64,000 nucleotides of DNA from Collimonas sp. OK607 (GTDB lineage Bacteria > Pseudomonadota > Gammaproteobacteria > Burkholderiales > Burkholderiaceae_D). Below, piece after piece: positions 54,535 through 62,375 of this stretch. Position 1 is the stretch's first letter. Each line of letters opens with the position of its first letter. Both the position numbers and the translations under genes were made by a program. The notes below the pieces were generated by a model. It did no database searches and had not been told where the DNA came from. It saw only the letters and a program-made list of their open reading frames with translations. The stretch spans positions 1-64,000 of the forward strand of contig NZ_FOKF01000027.1 of assembly GCF_900111995.1 (NCBI RefSeq). The letters are read 5' to 3'.

Positions 54535-56160
54535 TTATTGCAGCAGCGACAGAACGCCTTGAGTCGATTGGTTAGCCTTCGCCAACACCGAAGTTCCTGC
54601 CTGTTGCAAGATCTGCGCACGTGTCATGTTCGACACTTCAGTTGCATAGTCTGCATCTTGAATACGCGAACGGGAAGAAGACAGGTTGGTGATCGTGGAG
54701 CCAAGGTTGGAAATCACCGAGTCAAATCGGTTTTGTACCGCACCCAGCGAGCCGCGCAATTTATCTACCTTTGACAAAGCTTCGTCCAACGCCTTCAAAG
54801 GGTCAACAGTTACCGTGGCGTTGCTAACAGTCTTGGTGGTGAGTTTGCCAGGATTGGCCGTATCGGTATAAACCACGTTGGCAGATGCATCAGTCACAAC
54901 GCCATTGCTATTCAGATTGACTGTCTCGAGGGCGGTCTTTGTCAATCCGCTTGCACCGATAAAAGCACCAGTCAATGCTCCGCCAGCAGTCGCTGTGTAT
55001 GTAGTAGCGCCCGTACCATCGACGTCGACAGTGCCACCGTTAGTTTTGAGGTCGGCGGCAACCGCGGTAGACGAAGCTGCTTCACCAGCCACGGTAAAGT
55101 TGGCGCCGGCCGAAGTGTAGGTAGCGCCAGTGGCACCGATCTTGATCGTATCACCAGATTGCATACCCGTTGCAGCAGCAGTCAGATTCGTGACGGTAGC
55201 AGCGACGGAAGCCGTTCCTGTCTTGGTCAGGTTCTTGGTTGCATCCAGGTACAGTGCAGAACCATCGGAAGCGTCTGTCAGGGCACCCTTGCTATCGATA
55301 TTGACATTTGTGGACTTGCCGCCAATGGTGACAGTAGCAGTTACACTGCCGCCAGCGGGGGGAGTCAGTGAGGCGTTCGTGTTAGCAAGTGTGCGAGCAG
55401 AGTCGGCGACAGAATAGCTCTGGTTCGCAGCGTTATAGGTGTAAGTTTGCGTACCGACGGCGACTGTACCCTTATCTTGAATGGCAGCCAGAGCGTTGTC
55501 TGAAGTGGCGCCATTAGCGGCTGCAGTCAATGTGCGGCTGTAAGCAGTGACGCCATTAGTCGTTGCGCCGGCAGCAAACCCTGCGATCAACAAATCGGTA
55601 GAGGCTGCCCCTTTATTTGGCGAGCCAGTGCCGTCCACATTGAAGCCGGTCAAACCCAGCGTCTTCGAACTGATTTCGGATAAGCCAATCGAAATAGTTT
55701 CTCCATCATTGGCACCGACCTGCACGCTGAGCGTCTTGGCCGATGAAGAAAGTACTTTCACGCCATTGAAATCGGTTTGTGCCGAAGTACGGTCGATTTC
55801 ACCAAGGCGTTGGGTAATTTCAGCCTGAATCGAGGCCTTGTCAGCAGCGGAGTTACTGCCATTGGCCGCTTGCACTGTCAGTTCACGGACGCGTTGCAAG
55901 TTGTTGTTGATTTCGTTCAGCGCGCCTTCGGTGGTTTGCGCCAGCGAGATGCCGTCGTTAGCATTACGTTGTGCCGTCGTCAAACCCGTAATACTGGCGG
56001 TGAAGCGATTGGCGATGGCCTGACCCGCAGCATCGTCCTTGGCGCTGTTGATACGCAGGCCGGAAGACAAGCGCCCGATCGCACTGCTTAACGCAGATTG
56101 CGATTTGGTCAGGTTGTTTTGTGCAACTAACGAGAGGATATTGGTATTAATGACTGACAT
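54535..56160 (-). CDS. fliC: Flagellin FliC
   Basis: A 541-residue filament subunit. The conserved D0/D1 N-terminus reads MSVINTNILSLVAQNNLTKS, LSSGLRINSAKDDAAGQAIA and the C-terminus LGAVQNRFDSVISNLGSTIT ending TQGVLSLLQ. The middle (about 180-440) is a Thr/Ala/Gly-rich variable domain, surface-exposed in the filament. AGGGG precedes the ATG. A sigma-28 promoter lies about 95 bases upstream and a terminator follows. Its chaperone is FliS. Confidence 0.97.
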   Translation of the reverse strand: MSVINTNILSLVAQNNLTKSQSALSSAIGRLSSGLRINSAKDDAAGQAIANRFTASITGLTTAQRNANDGISLAQTTEGALNEINNNLQRVRELTVQAANGSNSAADKASIQAEITQRLGEIDRTSAQTDFNGVKVLSSSAKTLSVQVGANDGETISIGLSEISSKTLGLTGFNVDGTGSPNKGAASTDLLIAGFAAGATTNGVTAYSRTLTAAANGATSDNALAAIQDKGTVAVGTQTYTYNAANQSYSVADSARTLANTNASLTPPAGGSVTATVTIGGKSTNVNIDSKGALTDASDGSALYLDATKNLTKTGTASVAATVTNLTAAATGMQSGDTIKIGATGATYTSAGANFTVAGEAASSTAVAADLKTNGGTVDVDGTGATTYTATAGGALTGAFIGASGLTKTALETVNLNSNGVVTDASANVVYTDTANPGKLTTKTVSNATVTVDPLKALDEALSKVDKLRGSLGAVQNRFDSVISNLGSTITNLSSSRSRIQDADYATEVSNMTRAQILQQAGTSVLAKANQSTQGVLSLLQ

Positions 56161-56253
56161 GTTGTGACCCCTGTAACTAAAATTGTTGGATGTCGGCTAA
56201 GTCGCCGTAACGTTTGCCCACCCTTACCGGGATGAAAGCCACCGTTAGTCATG

Positions 56254-56281
56254 TTATCGACAGCGACATCGGAAACATTTA
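56254..56281 (-). promoter_or_regulatory. Sigma-28 (FliA) promoter for fliC
   Basis: On the minus strand TAAATGTT, 12 bases, then GTCGATAA (7 of 8 to GCCGATAA). The -35 begins with consensus TAAA; spacing is one base longer than ideal. GCT directly precedes the -10, as at the other three sites. Confidence 0.72.
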
Positions 56282-56429
56282 GGGTTACGTGAAAATAAAT
56301 GTTCCTGAATTAACTTTAAACCGAATTGCAGGTGCTCTAAGGTTTGCTCCAGGTCATGCAGAGCTTGCTTCAAGCTCGGGGAAGTCCCTTGCTGGGGCCG
56401 CAGCGAAAGCAGTCTTTGAGCAGCTTCCA

Positions 56430-56561
56430 GGCCGGTAAATTGAAAATTTCTTGATACGCTGCCACCAGCTTGTTACGCACCTGCAAATCCATTTGAAAGC
56501 CGACACCCGCTTTTTGCAAATCGACCATCACGTCATTCAGCAACATGCCAAGCTTCAAAGC
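56430..56561 (-). pseudogene. Decayed second fliE (C-terminal fragment)
   Basis: The minus strand reads ALKLGM followed by [38 protein letters not shown]. This aligns with the last 44 residues of FliE (50879-51196), with a two-residue deletion at GKPGVS. There is no FliE N-terminus; upstream codons are unrelated. The frame extends past the normal C-terminus. It is diverged from the intact copy, so not a recent duplicate. Confidence 0.85.
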
Positions 56562-56649
56562 GTACCAGCTATCAATGCAATGCAAAGCGACAACTGCTGC
56601 CAAAAAACCTGGCTATTCAACGGATCGAAATTCAGGCTGATAATTGACA

Positions 56650-56993
56650 ATCGTTAAGATCGCCAAATTGACGACGGCACTGAGTACGAATCTGAGCGGC
56701 ATTCAAAACTTGTTTTCCAGCGCTACGGGGACTACCGGCATCGGTGCGCAGATGTCGACCTTGCTTACCACCGGTATCACCGGCAGCGGCCTGTCGAAAA
56801 CGGCGACAGACGGTTTGAATAGCAACTAAAGACACTGGCTACGCAAATGACCAGCATCCAGGCGTCGATCAGTGCGACGATCACAAGTTATGCAATGTAA
56901 TTCACGGAGCTCGGCGGGCTGGTTGCCAGCATGAGCCAGACCAGCAGCTACCTGCCCCAGCAATTTGCGACAATCAACGATACTTCCAAGTAA
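56650..56993 (+). pseudogene. Decayed second fliD (C-terminal fragment, frameshifted)
   Basis: The plus strand reads AKLTTALSTNLSGIQNLFSS ATGTTGIGAQMSTLL, matching FliD KLTAALNSNMSGVQNLFSSA. After GLNSN a frameshift near 56827 leads to LKTLATQMTSIQASISATIT, then an in-frame TAA, then SMSQTSSYLPQQF, which matches FliD SMKTTSAYLTAQF. Only the last quarter of FliD remains. It abuts the fliE fragment, which points the other way, so a deletion joined them. Confidence 0.87.
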
Positions 56994-57013
56994 GATAATT
57001 AAAATAACGGTTT

Positions 57014-57193
57014 ATGTACACATCATCTGCACCTAATCAAGCCATTAGTCCGGGCGCTCGGGCCTACGCACGGATCGGCATCGAAAGCGCTGAAATTCTG
57101 GTCGAAGGCAATGCCATATCGAAAGCCATCAACATCGTCGATAACGGCCTCAAAGCCAGCCTGGATGCTACCGATCTTTCGACAAGGGGATGA
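57014..57193 (+). pseudogene. Truncated second fliS (59-residue in-frame remnant)
   Basis: A clean ATG-to-TGA frame encodes MYTSSAPNQAISPGARAYAR IGIESAEILVEGNAISKAIN and ends LSTRG. It matches the FliS N-terminus, then jumps about 33 residues in frame to the ISKVINIVDNGLKAALDA region, and lacks the last 55 residues. The four-helix fold cannot form, so it is probably non-functional as a chaperone. Its stop is one base before the fliT2 ATG and it may persist as a coupling leader. Confidence 0.82.
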
Positions 57194-57194
57194 T

Positions 57195-57521
57195 ATGGCG
57201 TCTCAACATAATGTGATGGATTGCTACGAGCAACTCGCGCCGCTCACTAGTCGCATGCTGGAACTGGCGCGCGCCAGCGACTGGGACGGCCTGGTACTGC
57301 TGGAACAGCAGTTTCTGTCTTGTGTCGAGCGTTTGAAAGAGATTGAACTGACGGCGCCTCTGGGGCCGTCGCAACTGGTACGCAAGCATGACTTGCTGAC
57401 TCTGATCCTGGCCGCCGATGCAGAAATCCGCGATATCGTTACTCCGGAACTGGCGCAACTGAGCAGGTTGCTGGGCAATCTGCATCGTCAGCAACACCTC
57501 AACCATGCTTATGGTCAGTAA
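57195..57521 (+). CDS. Second FliT-type chaperone (copy 2)
   Basis: A 108-residue intact FliT paralogue: MASQHNVMDCYEQLAPLTSR MLELARASDWDG, SCVERLKEI, and GNLHRQQHLNHAYGQ. It is colinear with copy 1 (51763-52089, minus strand) without gaps. AAGGGG precedes the ATG within the end of the fliS remnant. Followed by the FliK-like gene at 57537. It could serve a different client or simply be the ancestral copy; which one is functional cannot be told from sequence. Confidence 0.86.
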   Translation: MASQHNVMDCYEQLAPLTSRMLELARASDWDGLVLLEQQFLSCVERLKEIELTAPLGPSQLVRKHDLLTLILAADAEIRDIVTPELAQLSRLLGNLHRQQHLNHAYGQ

Positions 57522-57536
57522 TTTCGGCTATGTGCC

Positions 57537-58538
57537 ATGAGTGGCGGCACGCCCCTGATTGACAAGGTGTTGGCGACGGCGCCGATGCAACGTTCTGATC
57601 TGGTGCCGTTGAAAGGGCAGCTCGCCATCTATGCGCCGGATGCGACTACCGATATCGAAGCGATTGCGAACGATACCCGTCTGCCGTCGCGCGCGGCAGT
57701 CGACCGCCAGCTCGGCGTCGACCTTGGCCAGCCGGTGCAGCCTGGCGTCGCCCGGCTGGCGCCGGGTGTTGCTGACGGCGCCAGCTTGAGCGCAGCTGCG
57801 CGGGTCATCAGTGAGTTGCTGGGTAGCGCGCCAGCCAAGGGCGAGCCGGTACGTGGCAGCGCACCCTTGTGGCCGGCAACCGCTGCACAGGAACCGGAGC
57901 CGCAACAACTGTCCGCCGCTCTGGCGCGCAGTGTGGCGGACAGCGGCTTATTTTACGAATCCCATCTGTTGCAATTTTTCAGCGGCCAGCGTTCGTTGGC
58001 CCAGCTGCTGCAAGAACCGCAAGCACACCTGAGGCTGCAGTTAGCGGCCGCCGAGACACCTGCCACTGCCTCCAGTCCCGTCACCAGCCACGTTGCAGCA
58101 AGCATAGCGGCGGATGCAATTCCCCTGGTGCGTCAACAGCTTGAGCTGCTGGCGCTGTCGCAATTCCGTTGGAGCGGTGAGGCCTGGCCGGGTGCCGGCA
58201 TGGAATGGGAGGTCACGGAGCAGGGGCGGCGCCAGCAAGGCGGTGCAGACAGTAACAATCCGCATAGCACCCCGCCCACCTGGAGTACCCGCGTGAGCAT
58301 GACGTTGCCCCGGCTCGGCAGTATCGAACTACGTCTGAGTCTGGTGAACGATCGCTGGCGTGCAGATCTTGGCGCTGCCGAGGTAGCCACGATGAATGCC
58401 ATGCGCGCCGACAGCGGACAGTTGCGGCAGCGATTTTCGGCGGCTGGCTTGCCCCTAGGCGGCTTGGAAGTGGCGCAATTGCCACAAGCGGCAACCGAAG
58501 ACGAATCGGATAAAAAAAATGTCAACAAAAGTAAATAA
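57537..58538 (+). CDS. FliK-like (Flg_hook-type) protein
   Basis: A 333-residue protein. A variable N-terminal half (GQLAIYAPDATTDIEAIAND, LGVDLGQPVQPGVARLAPGV) precedes a C-terminal part resembling the FliK Flg_hook domain: WSTRVSMTLPRLGSIELRLS with LVNDRWRADLGAAEVATMNA and LRQRFSAAGLPLGGLEVAQL. In related Oxalobacteraceae a gene of this kind follows fliT and precedes a short FlhB-like gene, from memory. The tail is charged (DESDKKNVNKSK). Function may be secondary export control; confidence in the family is moderate. Confidence 0.65.
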   Translation: MSGGTPLIDKVLATAPMQRSDLVPLKGQLAIYAPDATTDIEAIANDTRLPSRAAVDRQLGVDLGQPVQPGVARLAPGVADGASLSAAARVISELLGSAPAKGEPVRGSAPLWPATAAQEPEPQQLSAALARSVADSGLFYESHLLQFFSGQRSLAQLLQEPQAHLRLQLAAAETPATASSPVTSHVAASIAADAIPLVRQQLELLALSQFRWSGEAWPGAGMEWEVTEQGRRQQGGADSNNPHSTPPTWSTRVSMTLPRLGSIELRLSLVNDRWRADLGAAEVATMNAMRADSGQLRQRFSAAGLPLGGLEVAQLPQAATEDESDKKNVNKSK

Positions 58539-58654
58539 TTGTATTAGAGTAATGTTCGTTGTCTGGGGGACACATCCCCGGGTGATACATTTTCCTTGCG
58601 TTTGGCAAGCTGGAGCACTGCAAATGCATCGCGTTGACGAGCCGGTGGGCCGCT

Positions 58655-58942
58655 ATGGAAACTGAGGGTTCAAGCCGTAAAAGCGTGATAGCGTTATCGC
58701 ATGCCAGCCCGGACCAGGCGTCGGTGGTTGTGGCAAAGGGTTATGGCGCGGTGGCAGATGCGATTGTGCAGCGGGCGCGTGAAAACGGCTTGTATGTACA
58801 TGCCTCACCCGATCTGGTGAAGCTGTTGATGCACGTTGACCTGGACCAGCAGATTCCGCCGCAACTTTATCTGGCGGTGGCTGAATTACTGGCGTGGATA
58901 TATAGCTTGGAAAATGATTCGACGCAGCCGGAGCCCGCTTGA
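58655..58942 (+). CDS. Short FlhB-like cytoplasmic protein (EscU/YscU/HrcU switch family, FhlB type)
   Basis: A 95-residue protein resembling the FlhB cytoplasmic domain after the cleavage site: VVVAKGYGAVADAIVQRARE, then GLYVHASPDLVKLLM and QQIPPQLYLAVAELLAWIYS. It lacks membrane segments and the NPTH motif. Such solitary FhlB proteins can substitute for the cleaved FlhB fragment in some systems. Start ATG 58655 chosen; TTG 58634 in frame. It follows the FliK-like gene. Confidence 0.78.
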   Translation: METEGSSRKSVIALSHASPDQASVVVAKGYGAVADAIVQRARENGLYVHASPDLVKLLMHVDLDQQIPPQLYLAVAELLAWIYSLENDSTQPEPA

Positions 58943-59120
58943 ATCTTGCAAGATTGACGACAGCTCGAAGACAAGTATTATCTATTTAATATGAATGGGC
59001 GACATTGCAACAAAATGTGCGCATATTGTAGGTAAAGTTGTTTCTGTCGCATTGTGCAGACATAATTGCCGATCGATAATATTCGGTTTTCGATTGTGAA
59101 ATGAGATTGTTCAAAGAATC

Positions 59121-59774
59121 ATGGATATGAACGCTGCGTCGCCGATTCGGGTATTGATCGCTGATGATCATCGCATTGTCAGGCGTGGGTTGCAGCATAT
59201 CCTGAATGCCAGCCCCGGTATCACCGTGATCGGCGAGGCTAGCGACTATAACGGCATCATCGATATCCTGAGAGAGCAGCAGTGCGATGTCCTGTTGCTG
59301 GATATTTCCATGCCGGGCAAAGACGGCATTGAAATCCTGCATTTGCTCAAAAGGCGCGAACCTGGGCTGCGCATCATGGTGCTAAGCAGTCACAGTCCGG
59401 AACAATTTGCCGTACGTGCCCTGAAGGCGGGTGCGGCCTCCTACCTGACCAAAGACGGCGCTCCCGATGAACTGGTGGAAGCGGTGAGGGTAGTCGCGCG
59501 CGGTCGTAAATACATCAGCAAAGGCTTGGCCGAATCACTGGCGAATCACGTCATTGAAGAAGACATGCTGATGCCACATGAACAATTGTCGAACCGGGAG
59601 TTTCAGACTGTGCGGATGATCGCCTCGGGCCAGACCCGCGCCGAAATTGCAAAAAGTCTTTCCATCAGCCCCAAGACCGTGAGTGTCTATCGTTCGCGCG
59701 TACTTGAAAAAATGGGGGTAAGCACTAACGCCGAGCTGACCCATTACGCCATCGAGCACGGTCTACTCGAATAA
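59121..59774 (+). CDS. NarL/LuxR-family two-component response regulator
   Basis: A 217-residue regulator. The receiver domain has Asp15-Asp16 (VLIADDHRIVRRG) and phosphorylation site Asp61 (LLLDISMPGKDG), with TKDG as the conserved Lys segment. The LuxR-type helix-turn-helix (about 150-212) has LSNREFQTVRMIASGQTRAE IAKSLSISPKTVSVYRSRVL. The partner kinase is not adjacent; the histidine kinase at 62376 is a possible one. It may link flagellar or chemotaxis control with an unknown signal. Confidence 0.9.
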   Translation: MDMNAASPIRVLIADDHRIVRRGLQHILNASPGITVIGEASDYNGIIDILREQQCDVLLLDISMPGKDGIEILHLLKRREPGLRIMVLSSHSPEQFAVRALKAGAASYLTKDGAPDELVEAVRVVARGRKYISKGLAESLANHVIEEDMLMPHEQLSNREFQTVRMIASGQTRAEIAKSLSISPKTVSVYRSRVLEKMGVSTNAELTHYAIEHGLLE

Positions 59775-59828
59775 GCCTGCAGATTTCCTCCCACGAGCGG
59801 GATGATCACCCGTCCAAGCCTTGAATAG

Positions 59829-59849
59829 AGGGCTGTTTCAAGCCCTTTT
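59829..59849 (+). terminator. Weak intrinsic terminator after the response regulator
   Basis: AGGGCT, six-base loop, AGCCCT followed by TTTT, 55 bases after the stop. Short stem, so only moderately convincing. Confidence 0.5.
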
Positions 59850-59980
59850 CCCACCATCGATAGCGTTTGCTCCTGTTTATATTGAGTCACTTAACCTGCT
59901 GCACCAAACCAGACTTTTAAGCTGGATTTCGCCGTTCGATACGACAGCAGGTGCATTTCAATTTATCAAGGATCAAGTTC

Positions 59981-60496
59981 ATGACGCTTGCCGCTCAAAC
60001 GCCGACTCAGATGCGCCGTTCCGCCGTTCAAAATGAAGTCGCCGGCCACGAATTCCTTACCTTTACCTTGGGTAAGGAAGAGTACGGGATCGACATCCTC
60101 AAAGTGCAGGAACTGCGCGGTTACGACAACGTTACCCAAATTGCGAACGCACCTGATTTCCTGAAAGGGGTGGTCAATCTGCGTGGGGTCATTACGCCCA
60201 TCATCGACATGCGCATCAAGTTCAAACTGGATGCTTCCAGCTATGACCAGTTTACCGTGGTCGTGATCCTGCATCTGGGGCAGCGCACGGTAGGCATGGT
60301 GGTGGACGGCGTGTCCGACGTGATTACCCTGTCCAGCCAGCAAATCAAGCCGGCGCCGGAAATGGGGACAGTCCTCAACACGGATTATCTGATCGGCCTG
60401 GGGACGCTCGACGACCGCATGCTGATTTTGCTGGATATCGACAAATTGATGTCGAGCGATGAAATCGGGTTGATTGACAAGCTAACAACAAACTGA
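59981..60496 (+). CDS. cheW: Chemotaxis adaptor protein CheW
   Basis: A 171-residue scaffold linking receptors to Che[47 protein letters not shown] and [20 protein letters not shown] are diagnostic. I chose ATG 59981 ([13 protein letters not shown]), with AAGGA 8 bases upstream; the frame extends to 59951. It is 46 bases before the receptor at 60543, likely one transcription unit. Confidence 0.95.
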   Translation: MTLAAQTPTQMRRSAVQNEVAGHEFLTFTLGKEEYGIDILKVQELRGYDNVTQIANAPDFLKGVVNLRGVITPIIDMRIKFKLDASSYDQFTVVVILHLGQRTVGMVVDGVSDVITLSSQQIKPAPEMGTVLNTDYLIGLGTLDDRMLILLDIDKLMSSDEIGLIDKLTTN

Positions 60497-60542
60497 CCAC
60501 CTGACAGCCGCACCGGCCAAGTGGTTGAAACTGGAGTGAGAC

Positions 60543-62234
60543 ATGCAGTTTACAAATACCAGAATAGGGATCCGGCTGGCAGTCGGTTTTACGTCCATCT
60601 TGTTACTGGTAGTGGCAATTACAGGAATAGGTATCTGGCGCTTGCAGCAAACTGGCGCCGCTGTCGAGACCATGGTGTCGCAATCCCTGGTGCGTGAAAG
60701 ACTAGCCGGGGACTGGCAGGATGCGGTAGCGGTCAATGCGGTGCGTACGATGGCGGTAGTGCGTAGTGACGATAGTAAAATCCAGAAAATTTTTCAGTCG
60801 GAAATGAACGCAACCTCGGAGCGCGCCTCCGAATTGCAAACCAAGCTACACGGACTGTCTGACGACAAGGGCCGGCAGGAATTGGCCGAAATAGCCGCTG
60901 CCCGCGCCGCCTACACCGAAATGCGGGATACCGTGCTGACTACGCGGCTGTACGGCAGCGCAGAAAGCGCTACAGCCATGATAGAGAAGGATCTGGATCC
61001 GGCGCGCAAGGCGTACATGGACAAGTTGCAGAAGTTCGTCGATGCGCAACGCCAGGCAATTGATGCCGGTGCGCTCGACATTGCCGCCAACTATCGCTCC
61101 GGCAGGATGTTGCTGGTCACGTTTGGTGTCCTGGCAATCGTGCTCGGAGCATTGTTTGGGTGGCGCTTGACCGCCGGCATCGTCAAGCCGCTGCATGATG
61201 CTGTCGCCGTGGCGCAGCGCGTGGCGCAAGGTGACCTTGGTGCCAGTGTCGAAGTAAAAAGCCGAGATGAAACCGGGCAGCTGCTGCAGGGTATTAAAGA
61301 GATGATTTTCTCCTTGCGGGACACGGTAAGCCGGGTGCGCAACGGTACGGAAAATATCGTCACAGCCTCGCGTCAGATCGCCGCCGGCAACCTGGATTTG
61401 TCTAGCCGTACCGAAGAACAGGCCGCCAGCCTGGAGCAAACCGCGGCTTCGATGGAGCAACTGACCTCGACCGTCAGGCAAAATGCCGACAATGCGCGAC
61501 AGGCCAGCCAACTAGCTGAAAACGCGGCTACGGTGGCCGTGGGCGGTGGCCAGATAGTGTCTGACGTGGTTGCCACCATGGCCTTGATCAAGGGTAGCTC
61601 GCACCAGATCAGCGACATCATCGGCGTTATCGACAGTATTGCCTTTCAGACAAATATATTGGCACTGAATGCCGCCGTGGAAGCAGCGCGTGCCGGTGAG
61701 CAGGGCCGTGGTTTTGCGGTGGTGGCAGCCGAGGTGCGCAATCTGGCCAAGCGTTCGGCAGTGGCCGCCAAAGATATCAAGCTGTTGATCGGGGCATCGG
61801 TCGACAGGGTTGACGCTGGCAGCAAGCAGGTCGACGCAGCGGGCGCCGCGATGAGCGAGATTGTTGCTTCGATCCGGCGCGTGGTCGACATCATGGCCGA
61901 AATTGCTGCAGCCAGCGAGGAGCAGAGCAGCGGCATCGAACAAGTCAACCAGGCAGTGGGGCAAATGGATCAGGCCACGCAACAGAATGCCGCGCTGGTA
62001 GAGCAGGCAGCGGCGGCAGCGCACAGTTTGCAGGAGCAGGCCGGGGAACTGCTGCAAGCCGTCAGTATCTTCCGCCTGGAAGCGGAAGCCGGGCGATCAT
62101 ATCGATCGCATTCAGCCATGCCGAAACAGCACGATTCGGCGAAATCGCCTGCATCTTTCGATTTGGCGGAAAAGCATGCTGCCGATGAGCAGCCGATGTC
62201 GATGTCGGCGCCAATGCTGGCAAGTGTAAATTGA
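60543..62234 (+). CDS. Methyl-accepting chemotaxis protein (second)
   Basis: A 563-residue receptor. TM1 is about residues 12-32 ([19 protein letters not shown]), followed by a 4HB-type sensor (residues 33-190) with [22 protein letters not shown]2 is about 191-210 ([18 protein letters not shown]), then HAMP and the signalling hairpin with [20 protein letters not shown]. Its cytoplasmic region is nearly identical to that of the receptor at 11847. The C-terminal tail (about 520-563) is extended, His/Ser/Met-rich. Co-located with cheW; ligand unknown. Confidence 0.94.
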   Translation: MQFTNTRIGIRLAVGFTSILLLVVAITGIGIWRLQQTGAAVETMVSQSLVRERLAGDWQDAVAVNAVRTMAVVRSDDSKIQKIFQSEMNATSERASELQTKLHGLSDDKGRQELAEIAAARAAYTEMRDTVLTTRLYGSAESATAMIEKDLDPARKAYMDKLQKFVDAQRQAIDAGALDIAANYRSGRMLLVTFGVLAIVLGALFGWRLTAGIVKPLHDAVAVAQRVAQGDLGASVEVKSRDETGQLLQGIKEMIFSLRDTVSRVRNGTENIVTASRQIAAGNLDLSSRTEEQAASLEQTAASMEQLTSTVRQNADNARQASQLAENAATVAVGGGQIVSDVVATMALIKGSSHQISDIIGVIDSIAFQTNILALNAAVEAARAGEQGRGFAVVAAEVRNLAKRSAVAAKDIKLLIGASVDRVDAGSKQVDAAGAAMSEIVASIRRVVDIMAEIAAASEEQSSGIEQVNQAVGQMDQATQQNAALVEQAAAAAHSLQEQAGELLQAVSIFRLEAEAGRSYRSHSAMPKQHDSAKSPASFDLAEKHAADEQPMSMSAPMLASVN

Positions 62235-62375
62235 TCAGCGGCCAGCTTCGACGATGCGGGATAATAGCGGGTACGTTTAAGTTACTCCGGTGCTAAAACC
62301 ACAATCACCGACATGCTGCGCCTATTGTGACGGTAATATCTGTCACAGTTCCCAATTGATTGTATGCTCATCGTA

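Noticed and set aside
59917-59943. TTAA...GATACG before cheW as a sigma-28 promoter
   Set aside because: The -10 fits only about 5 of 8 positions and spacing is off.
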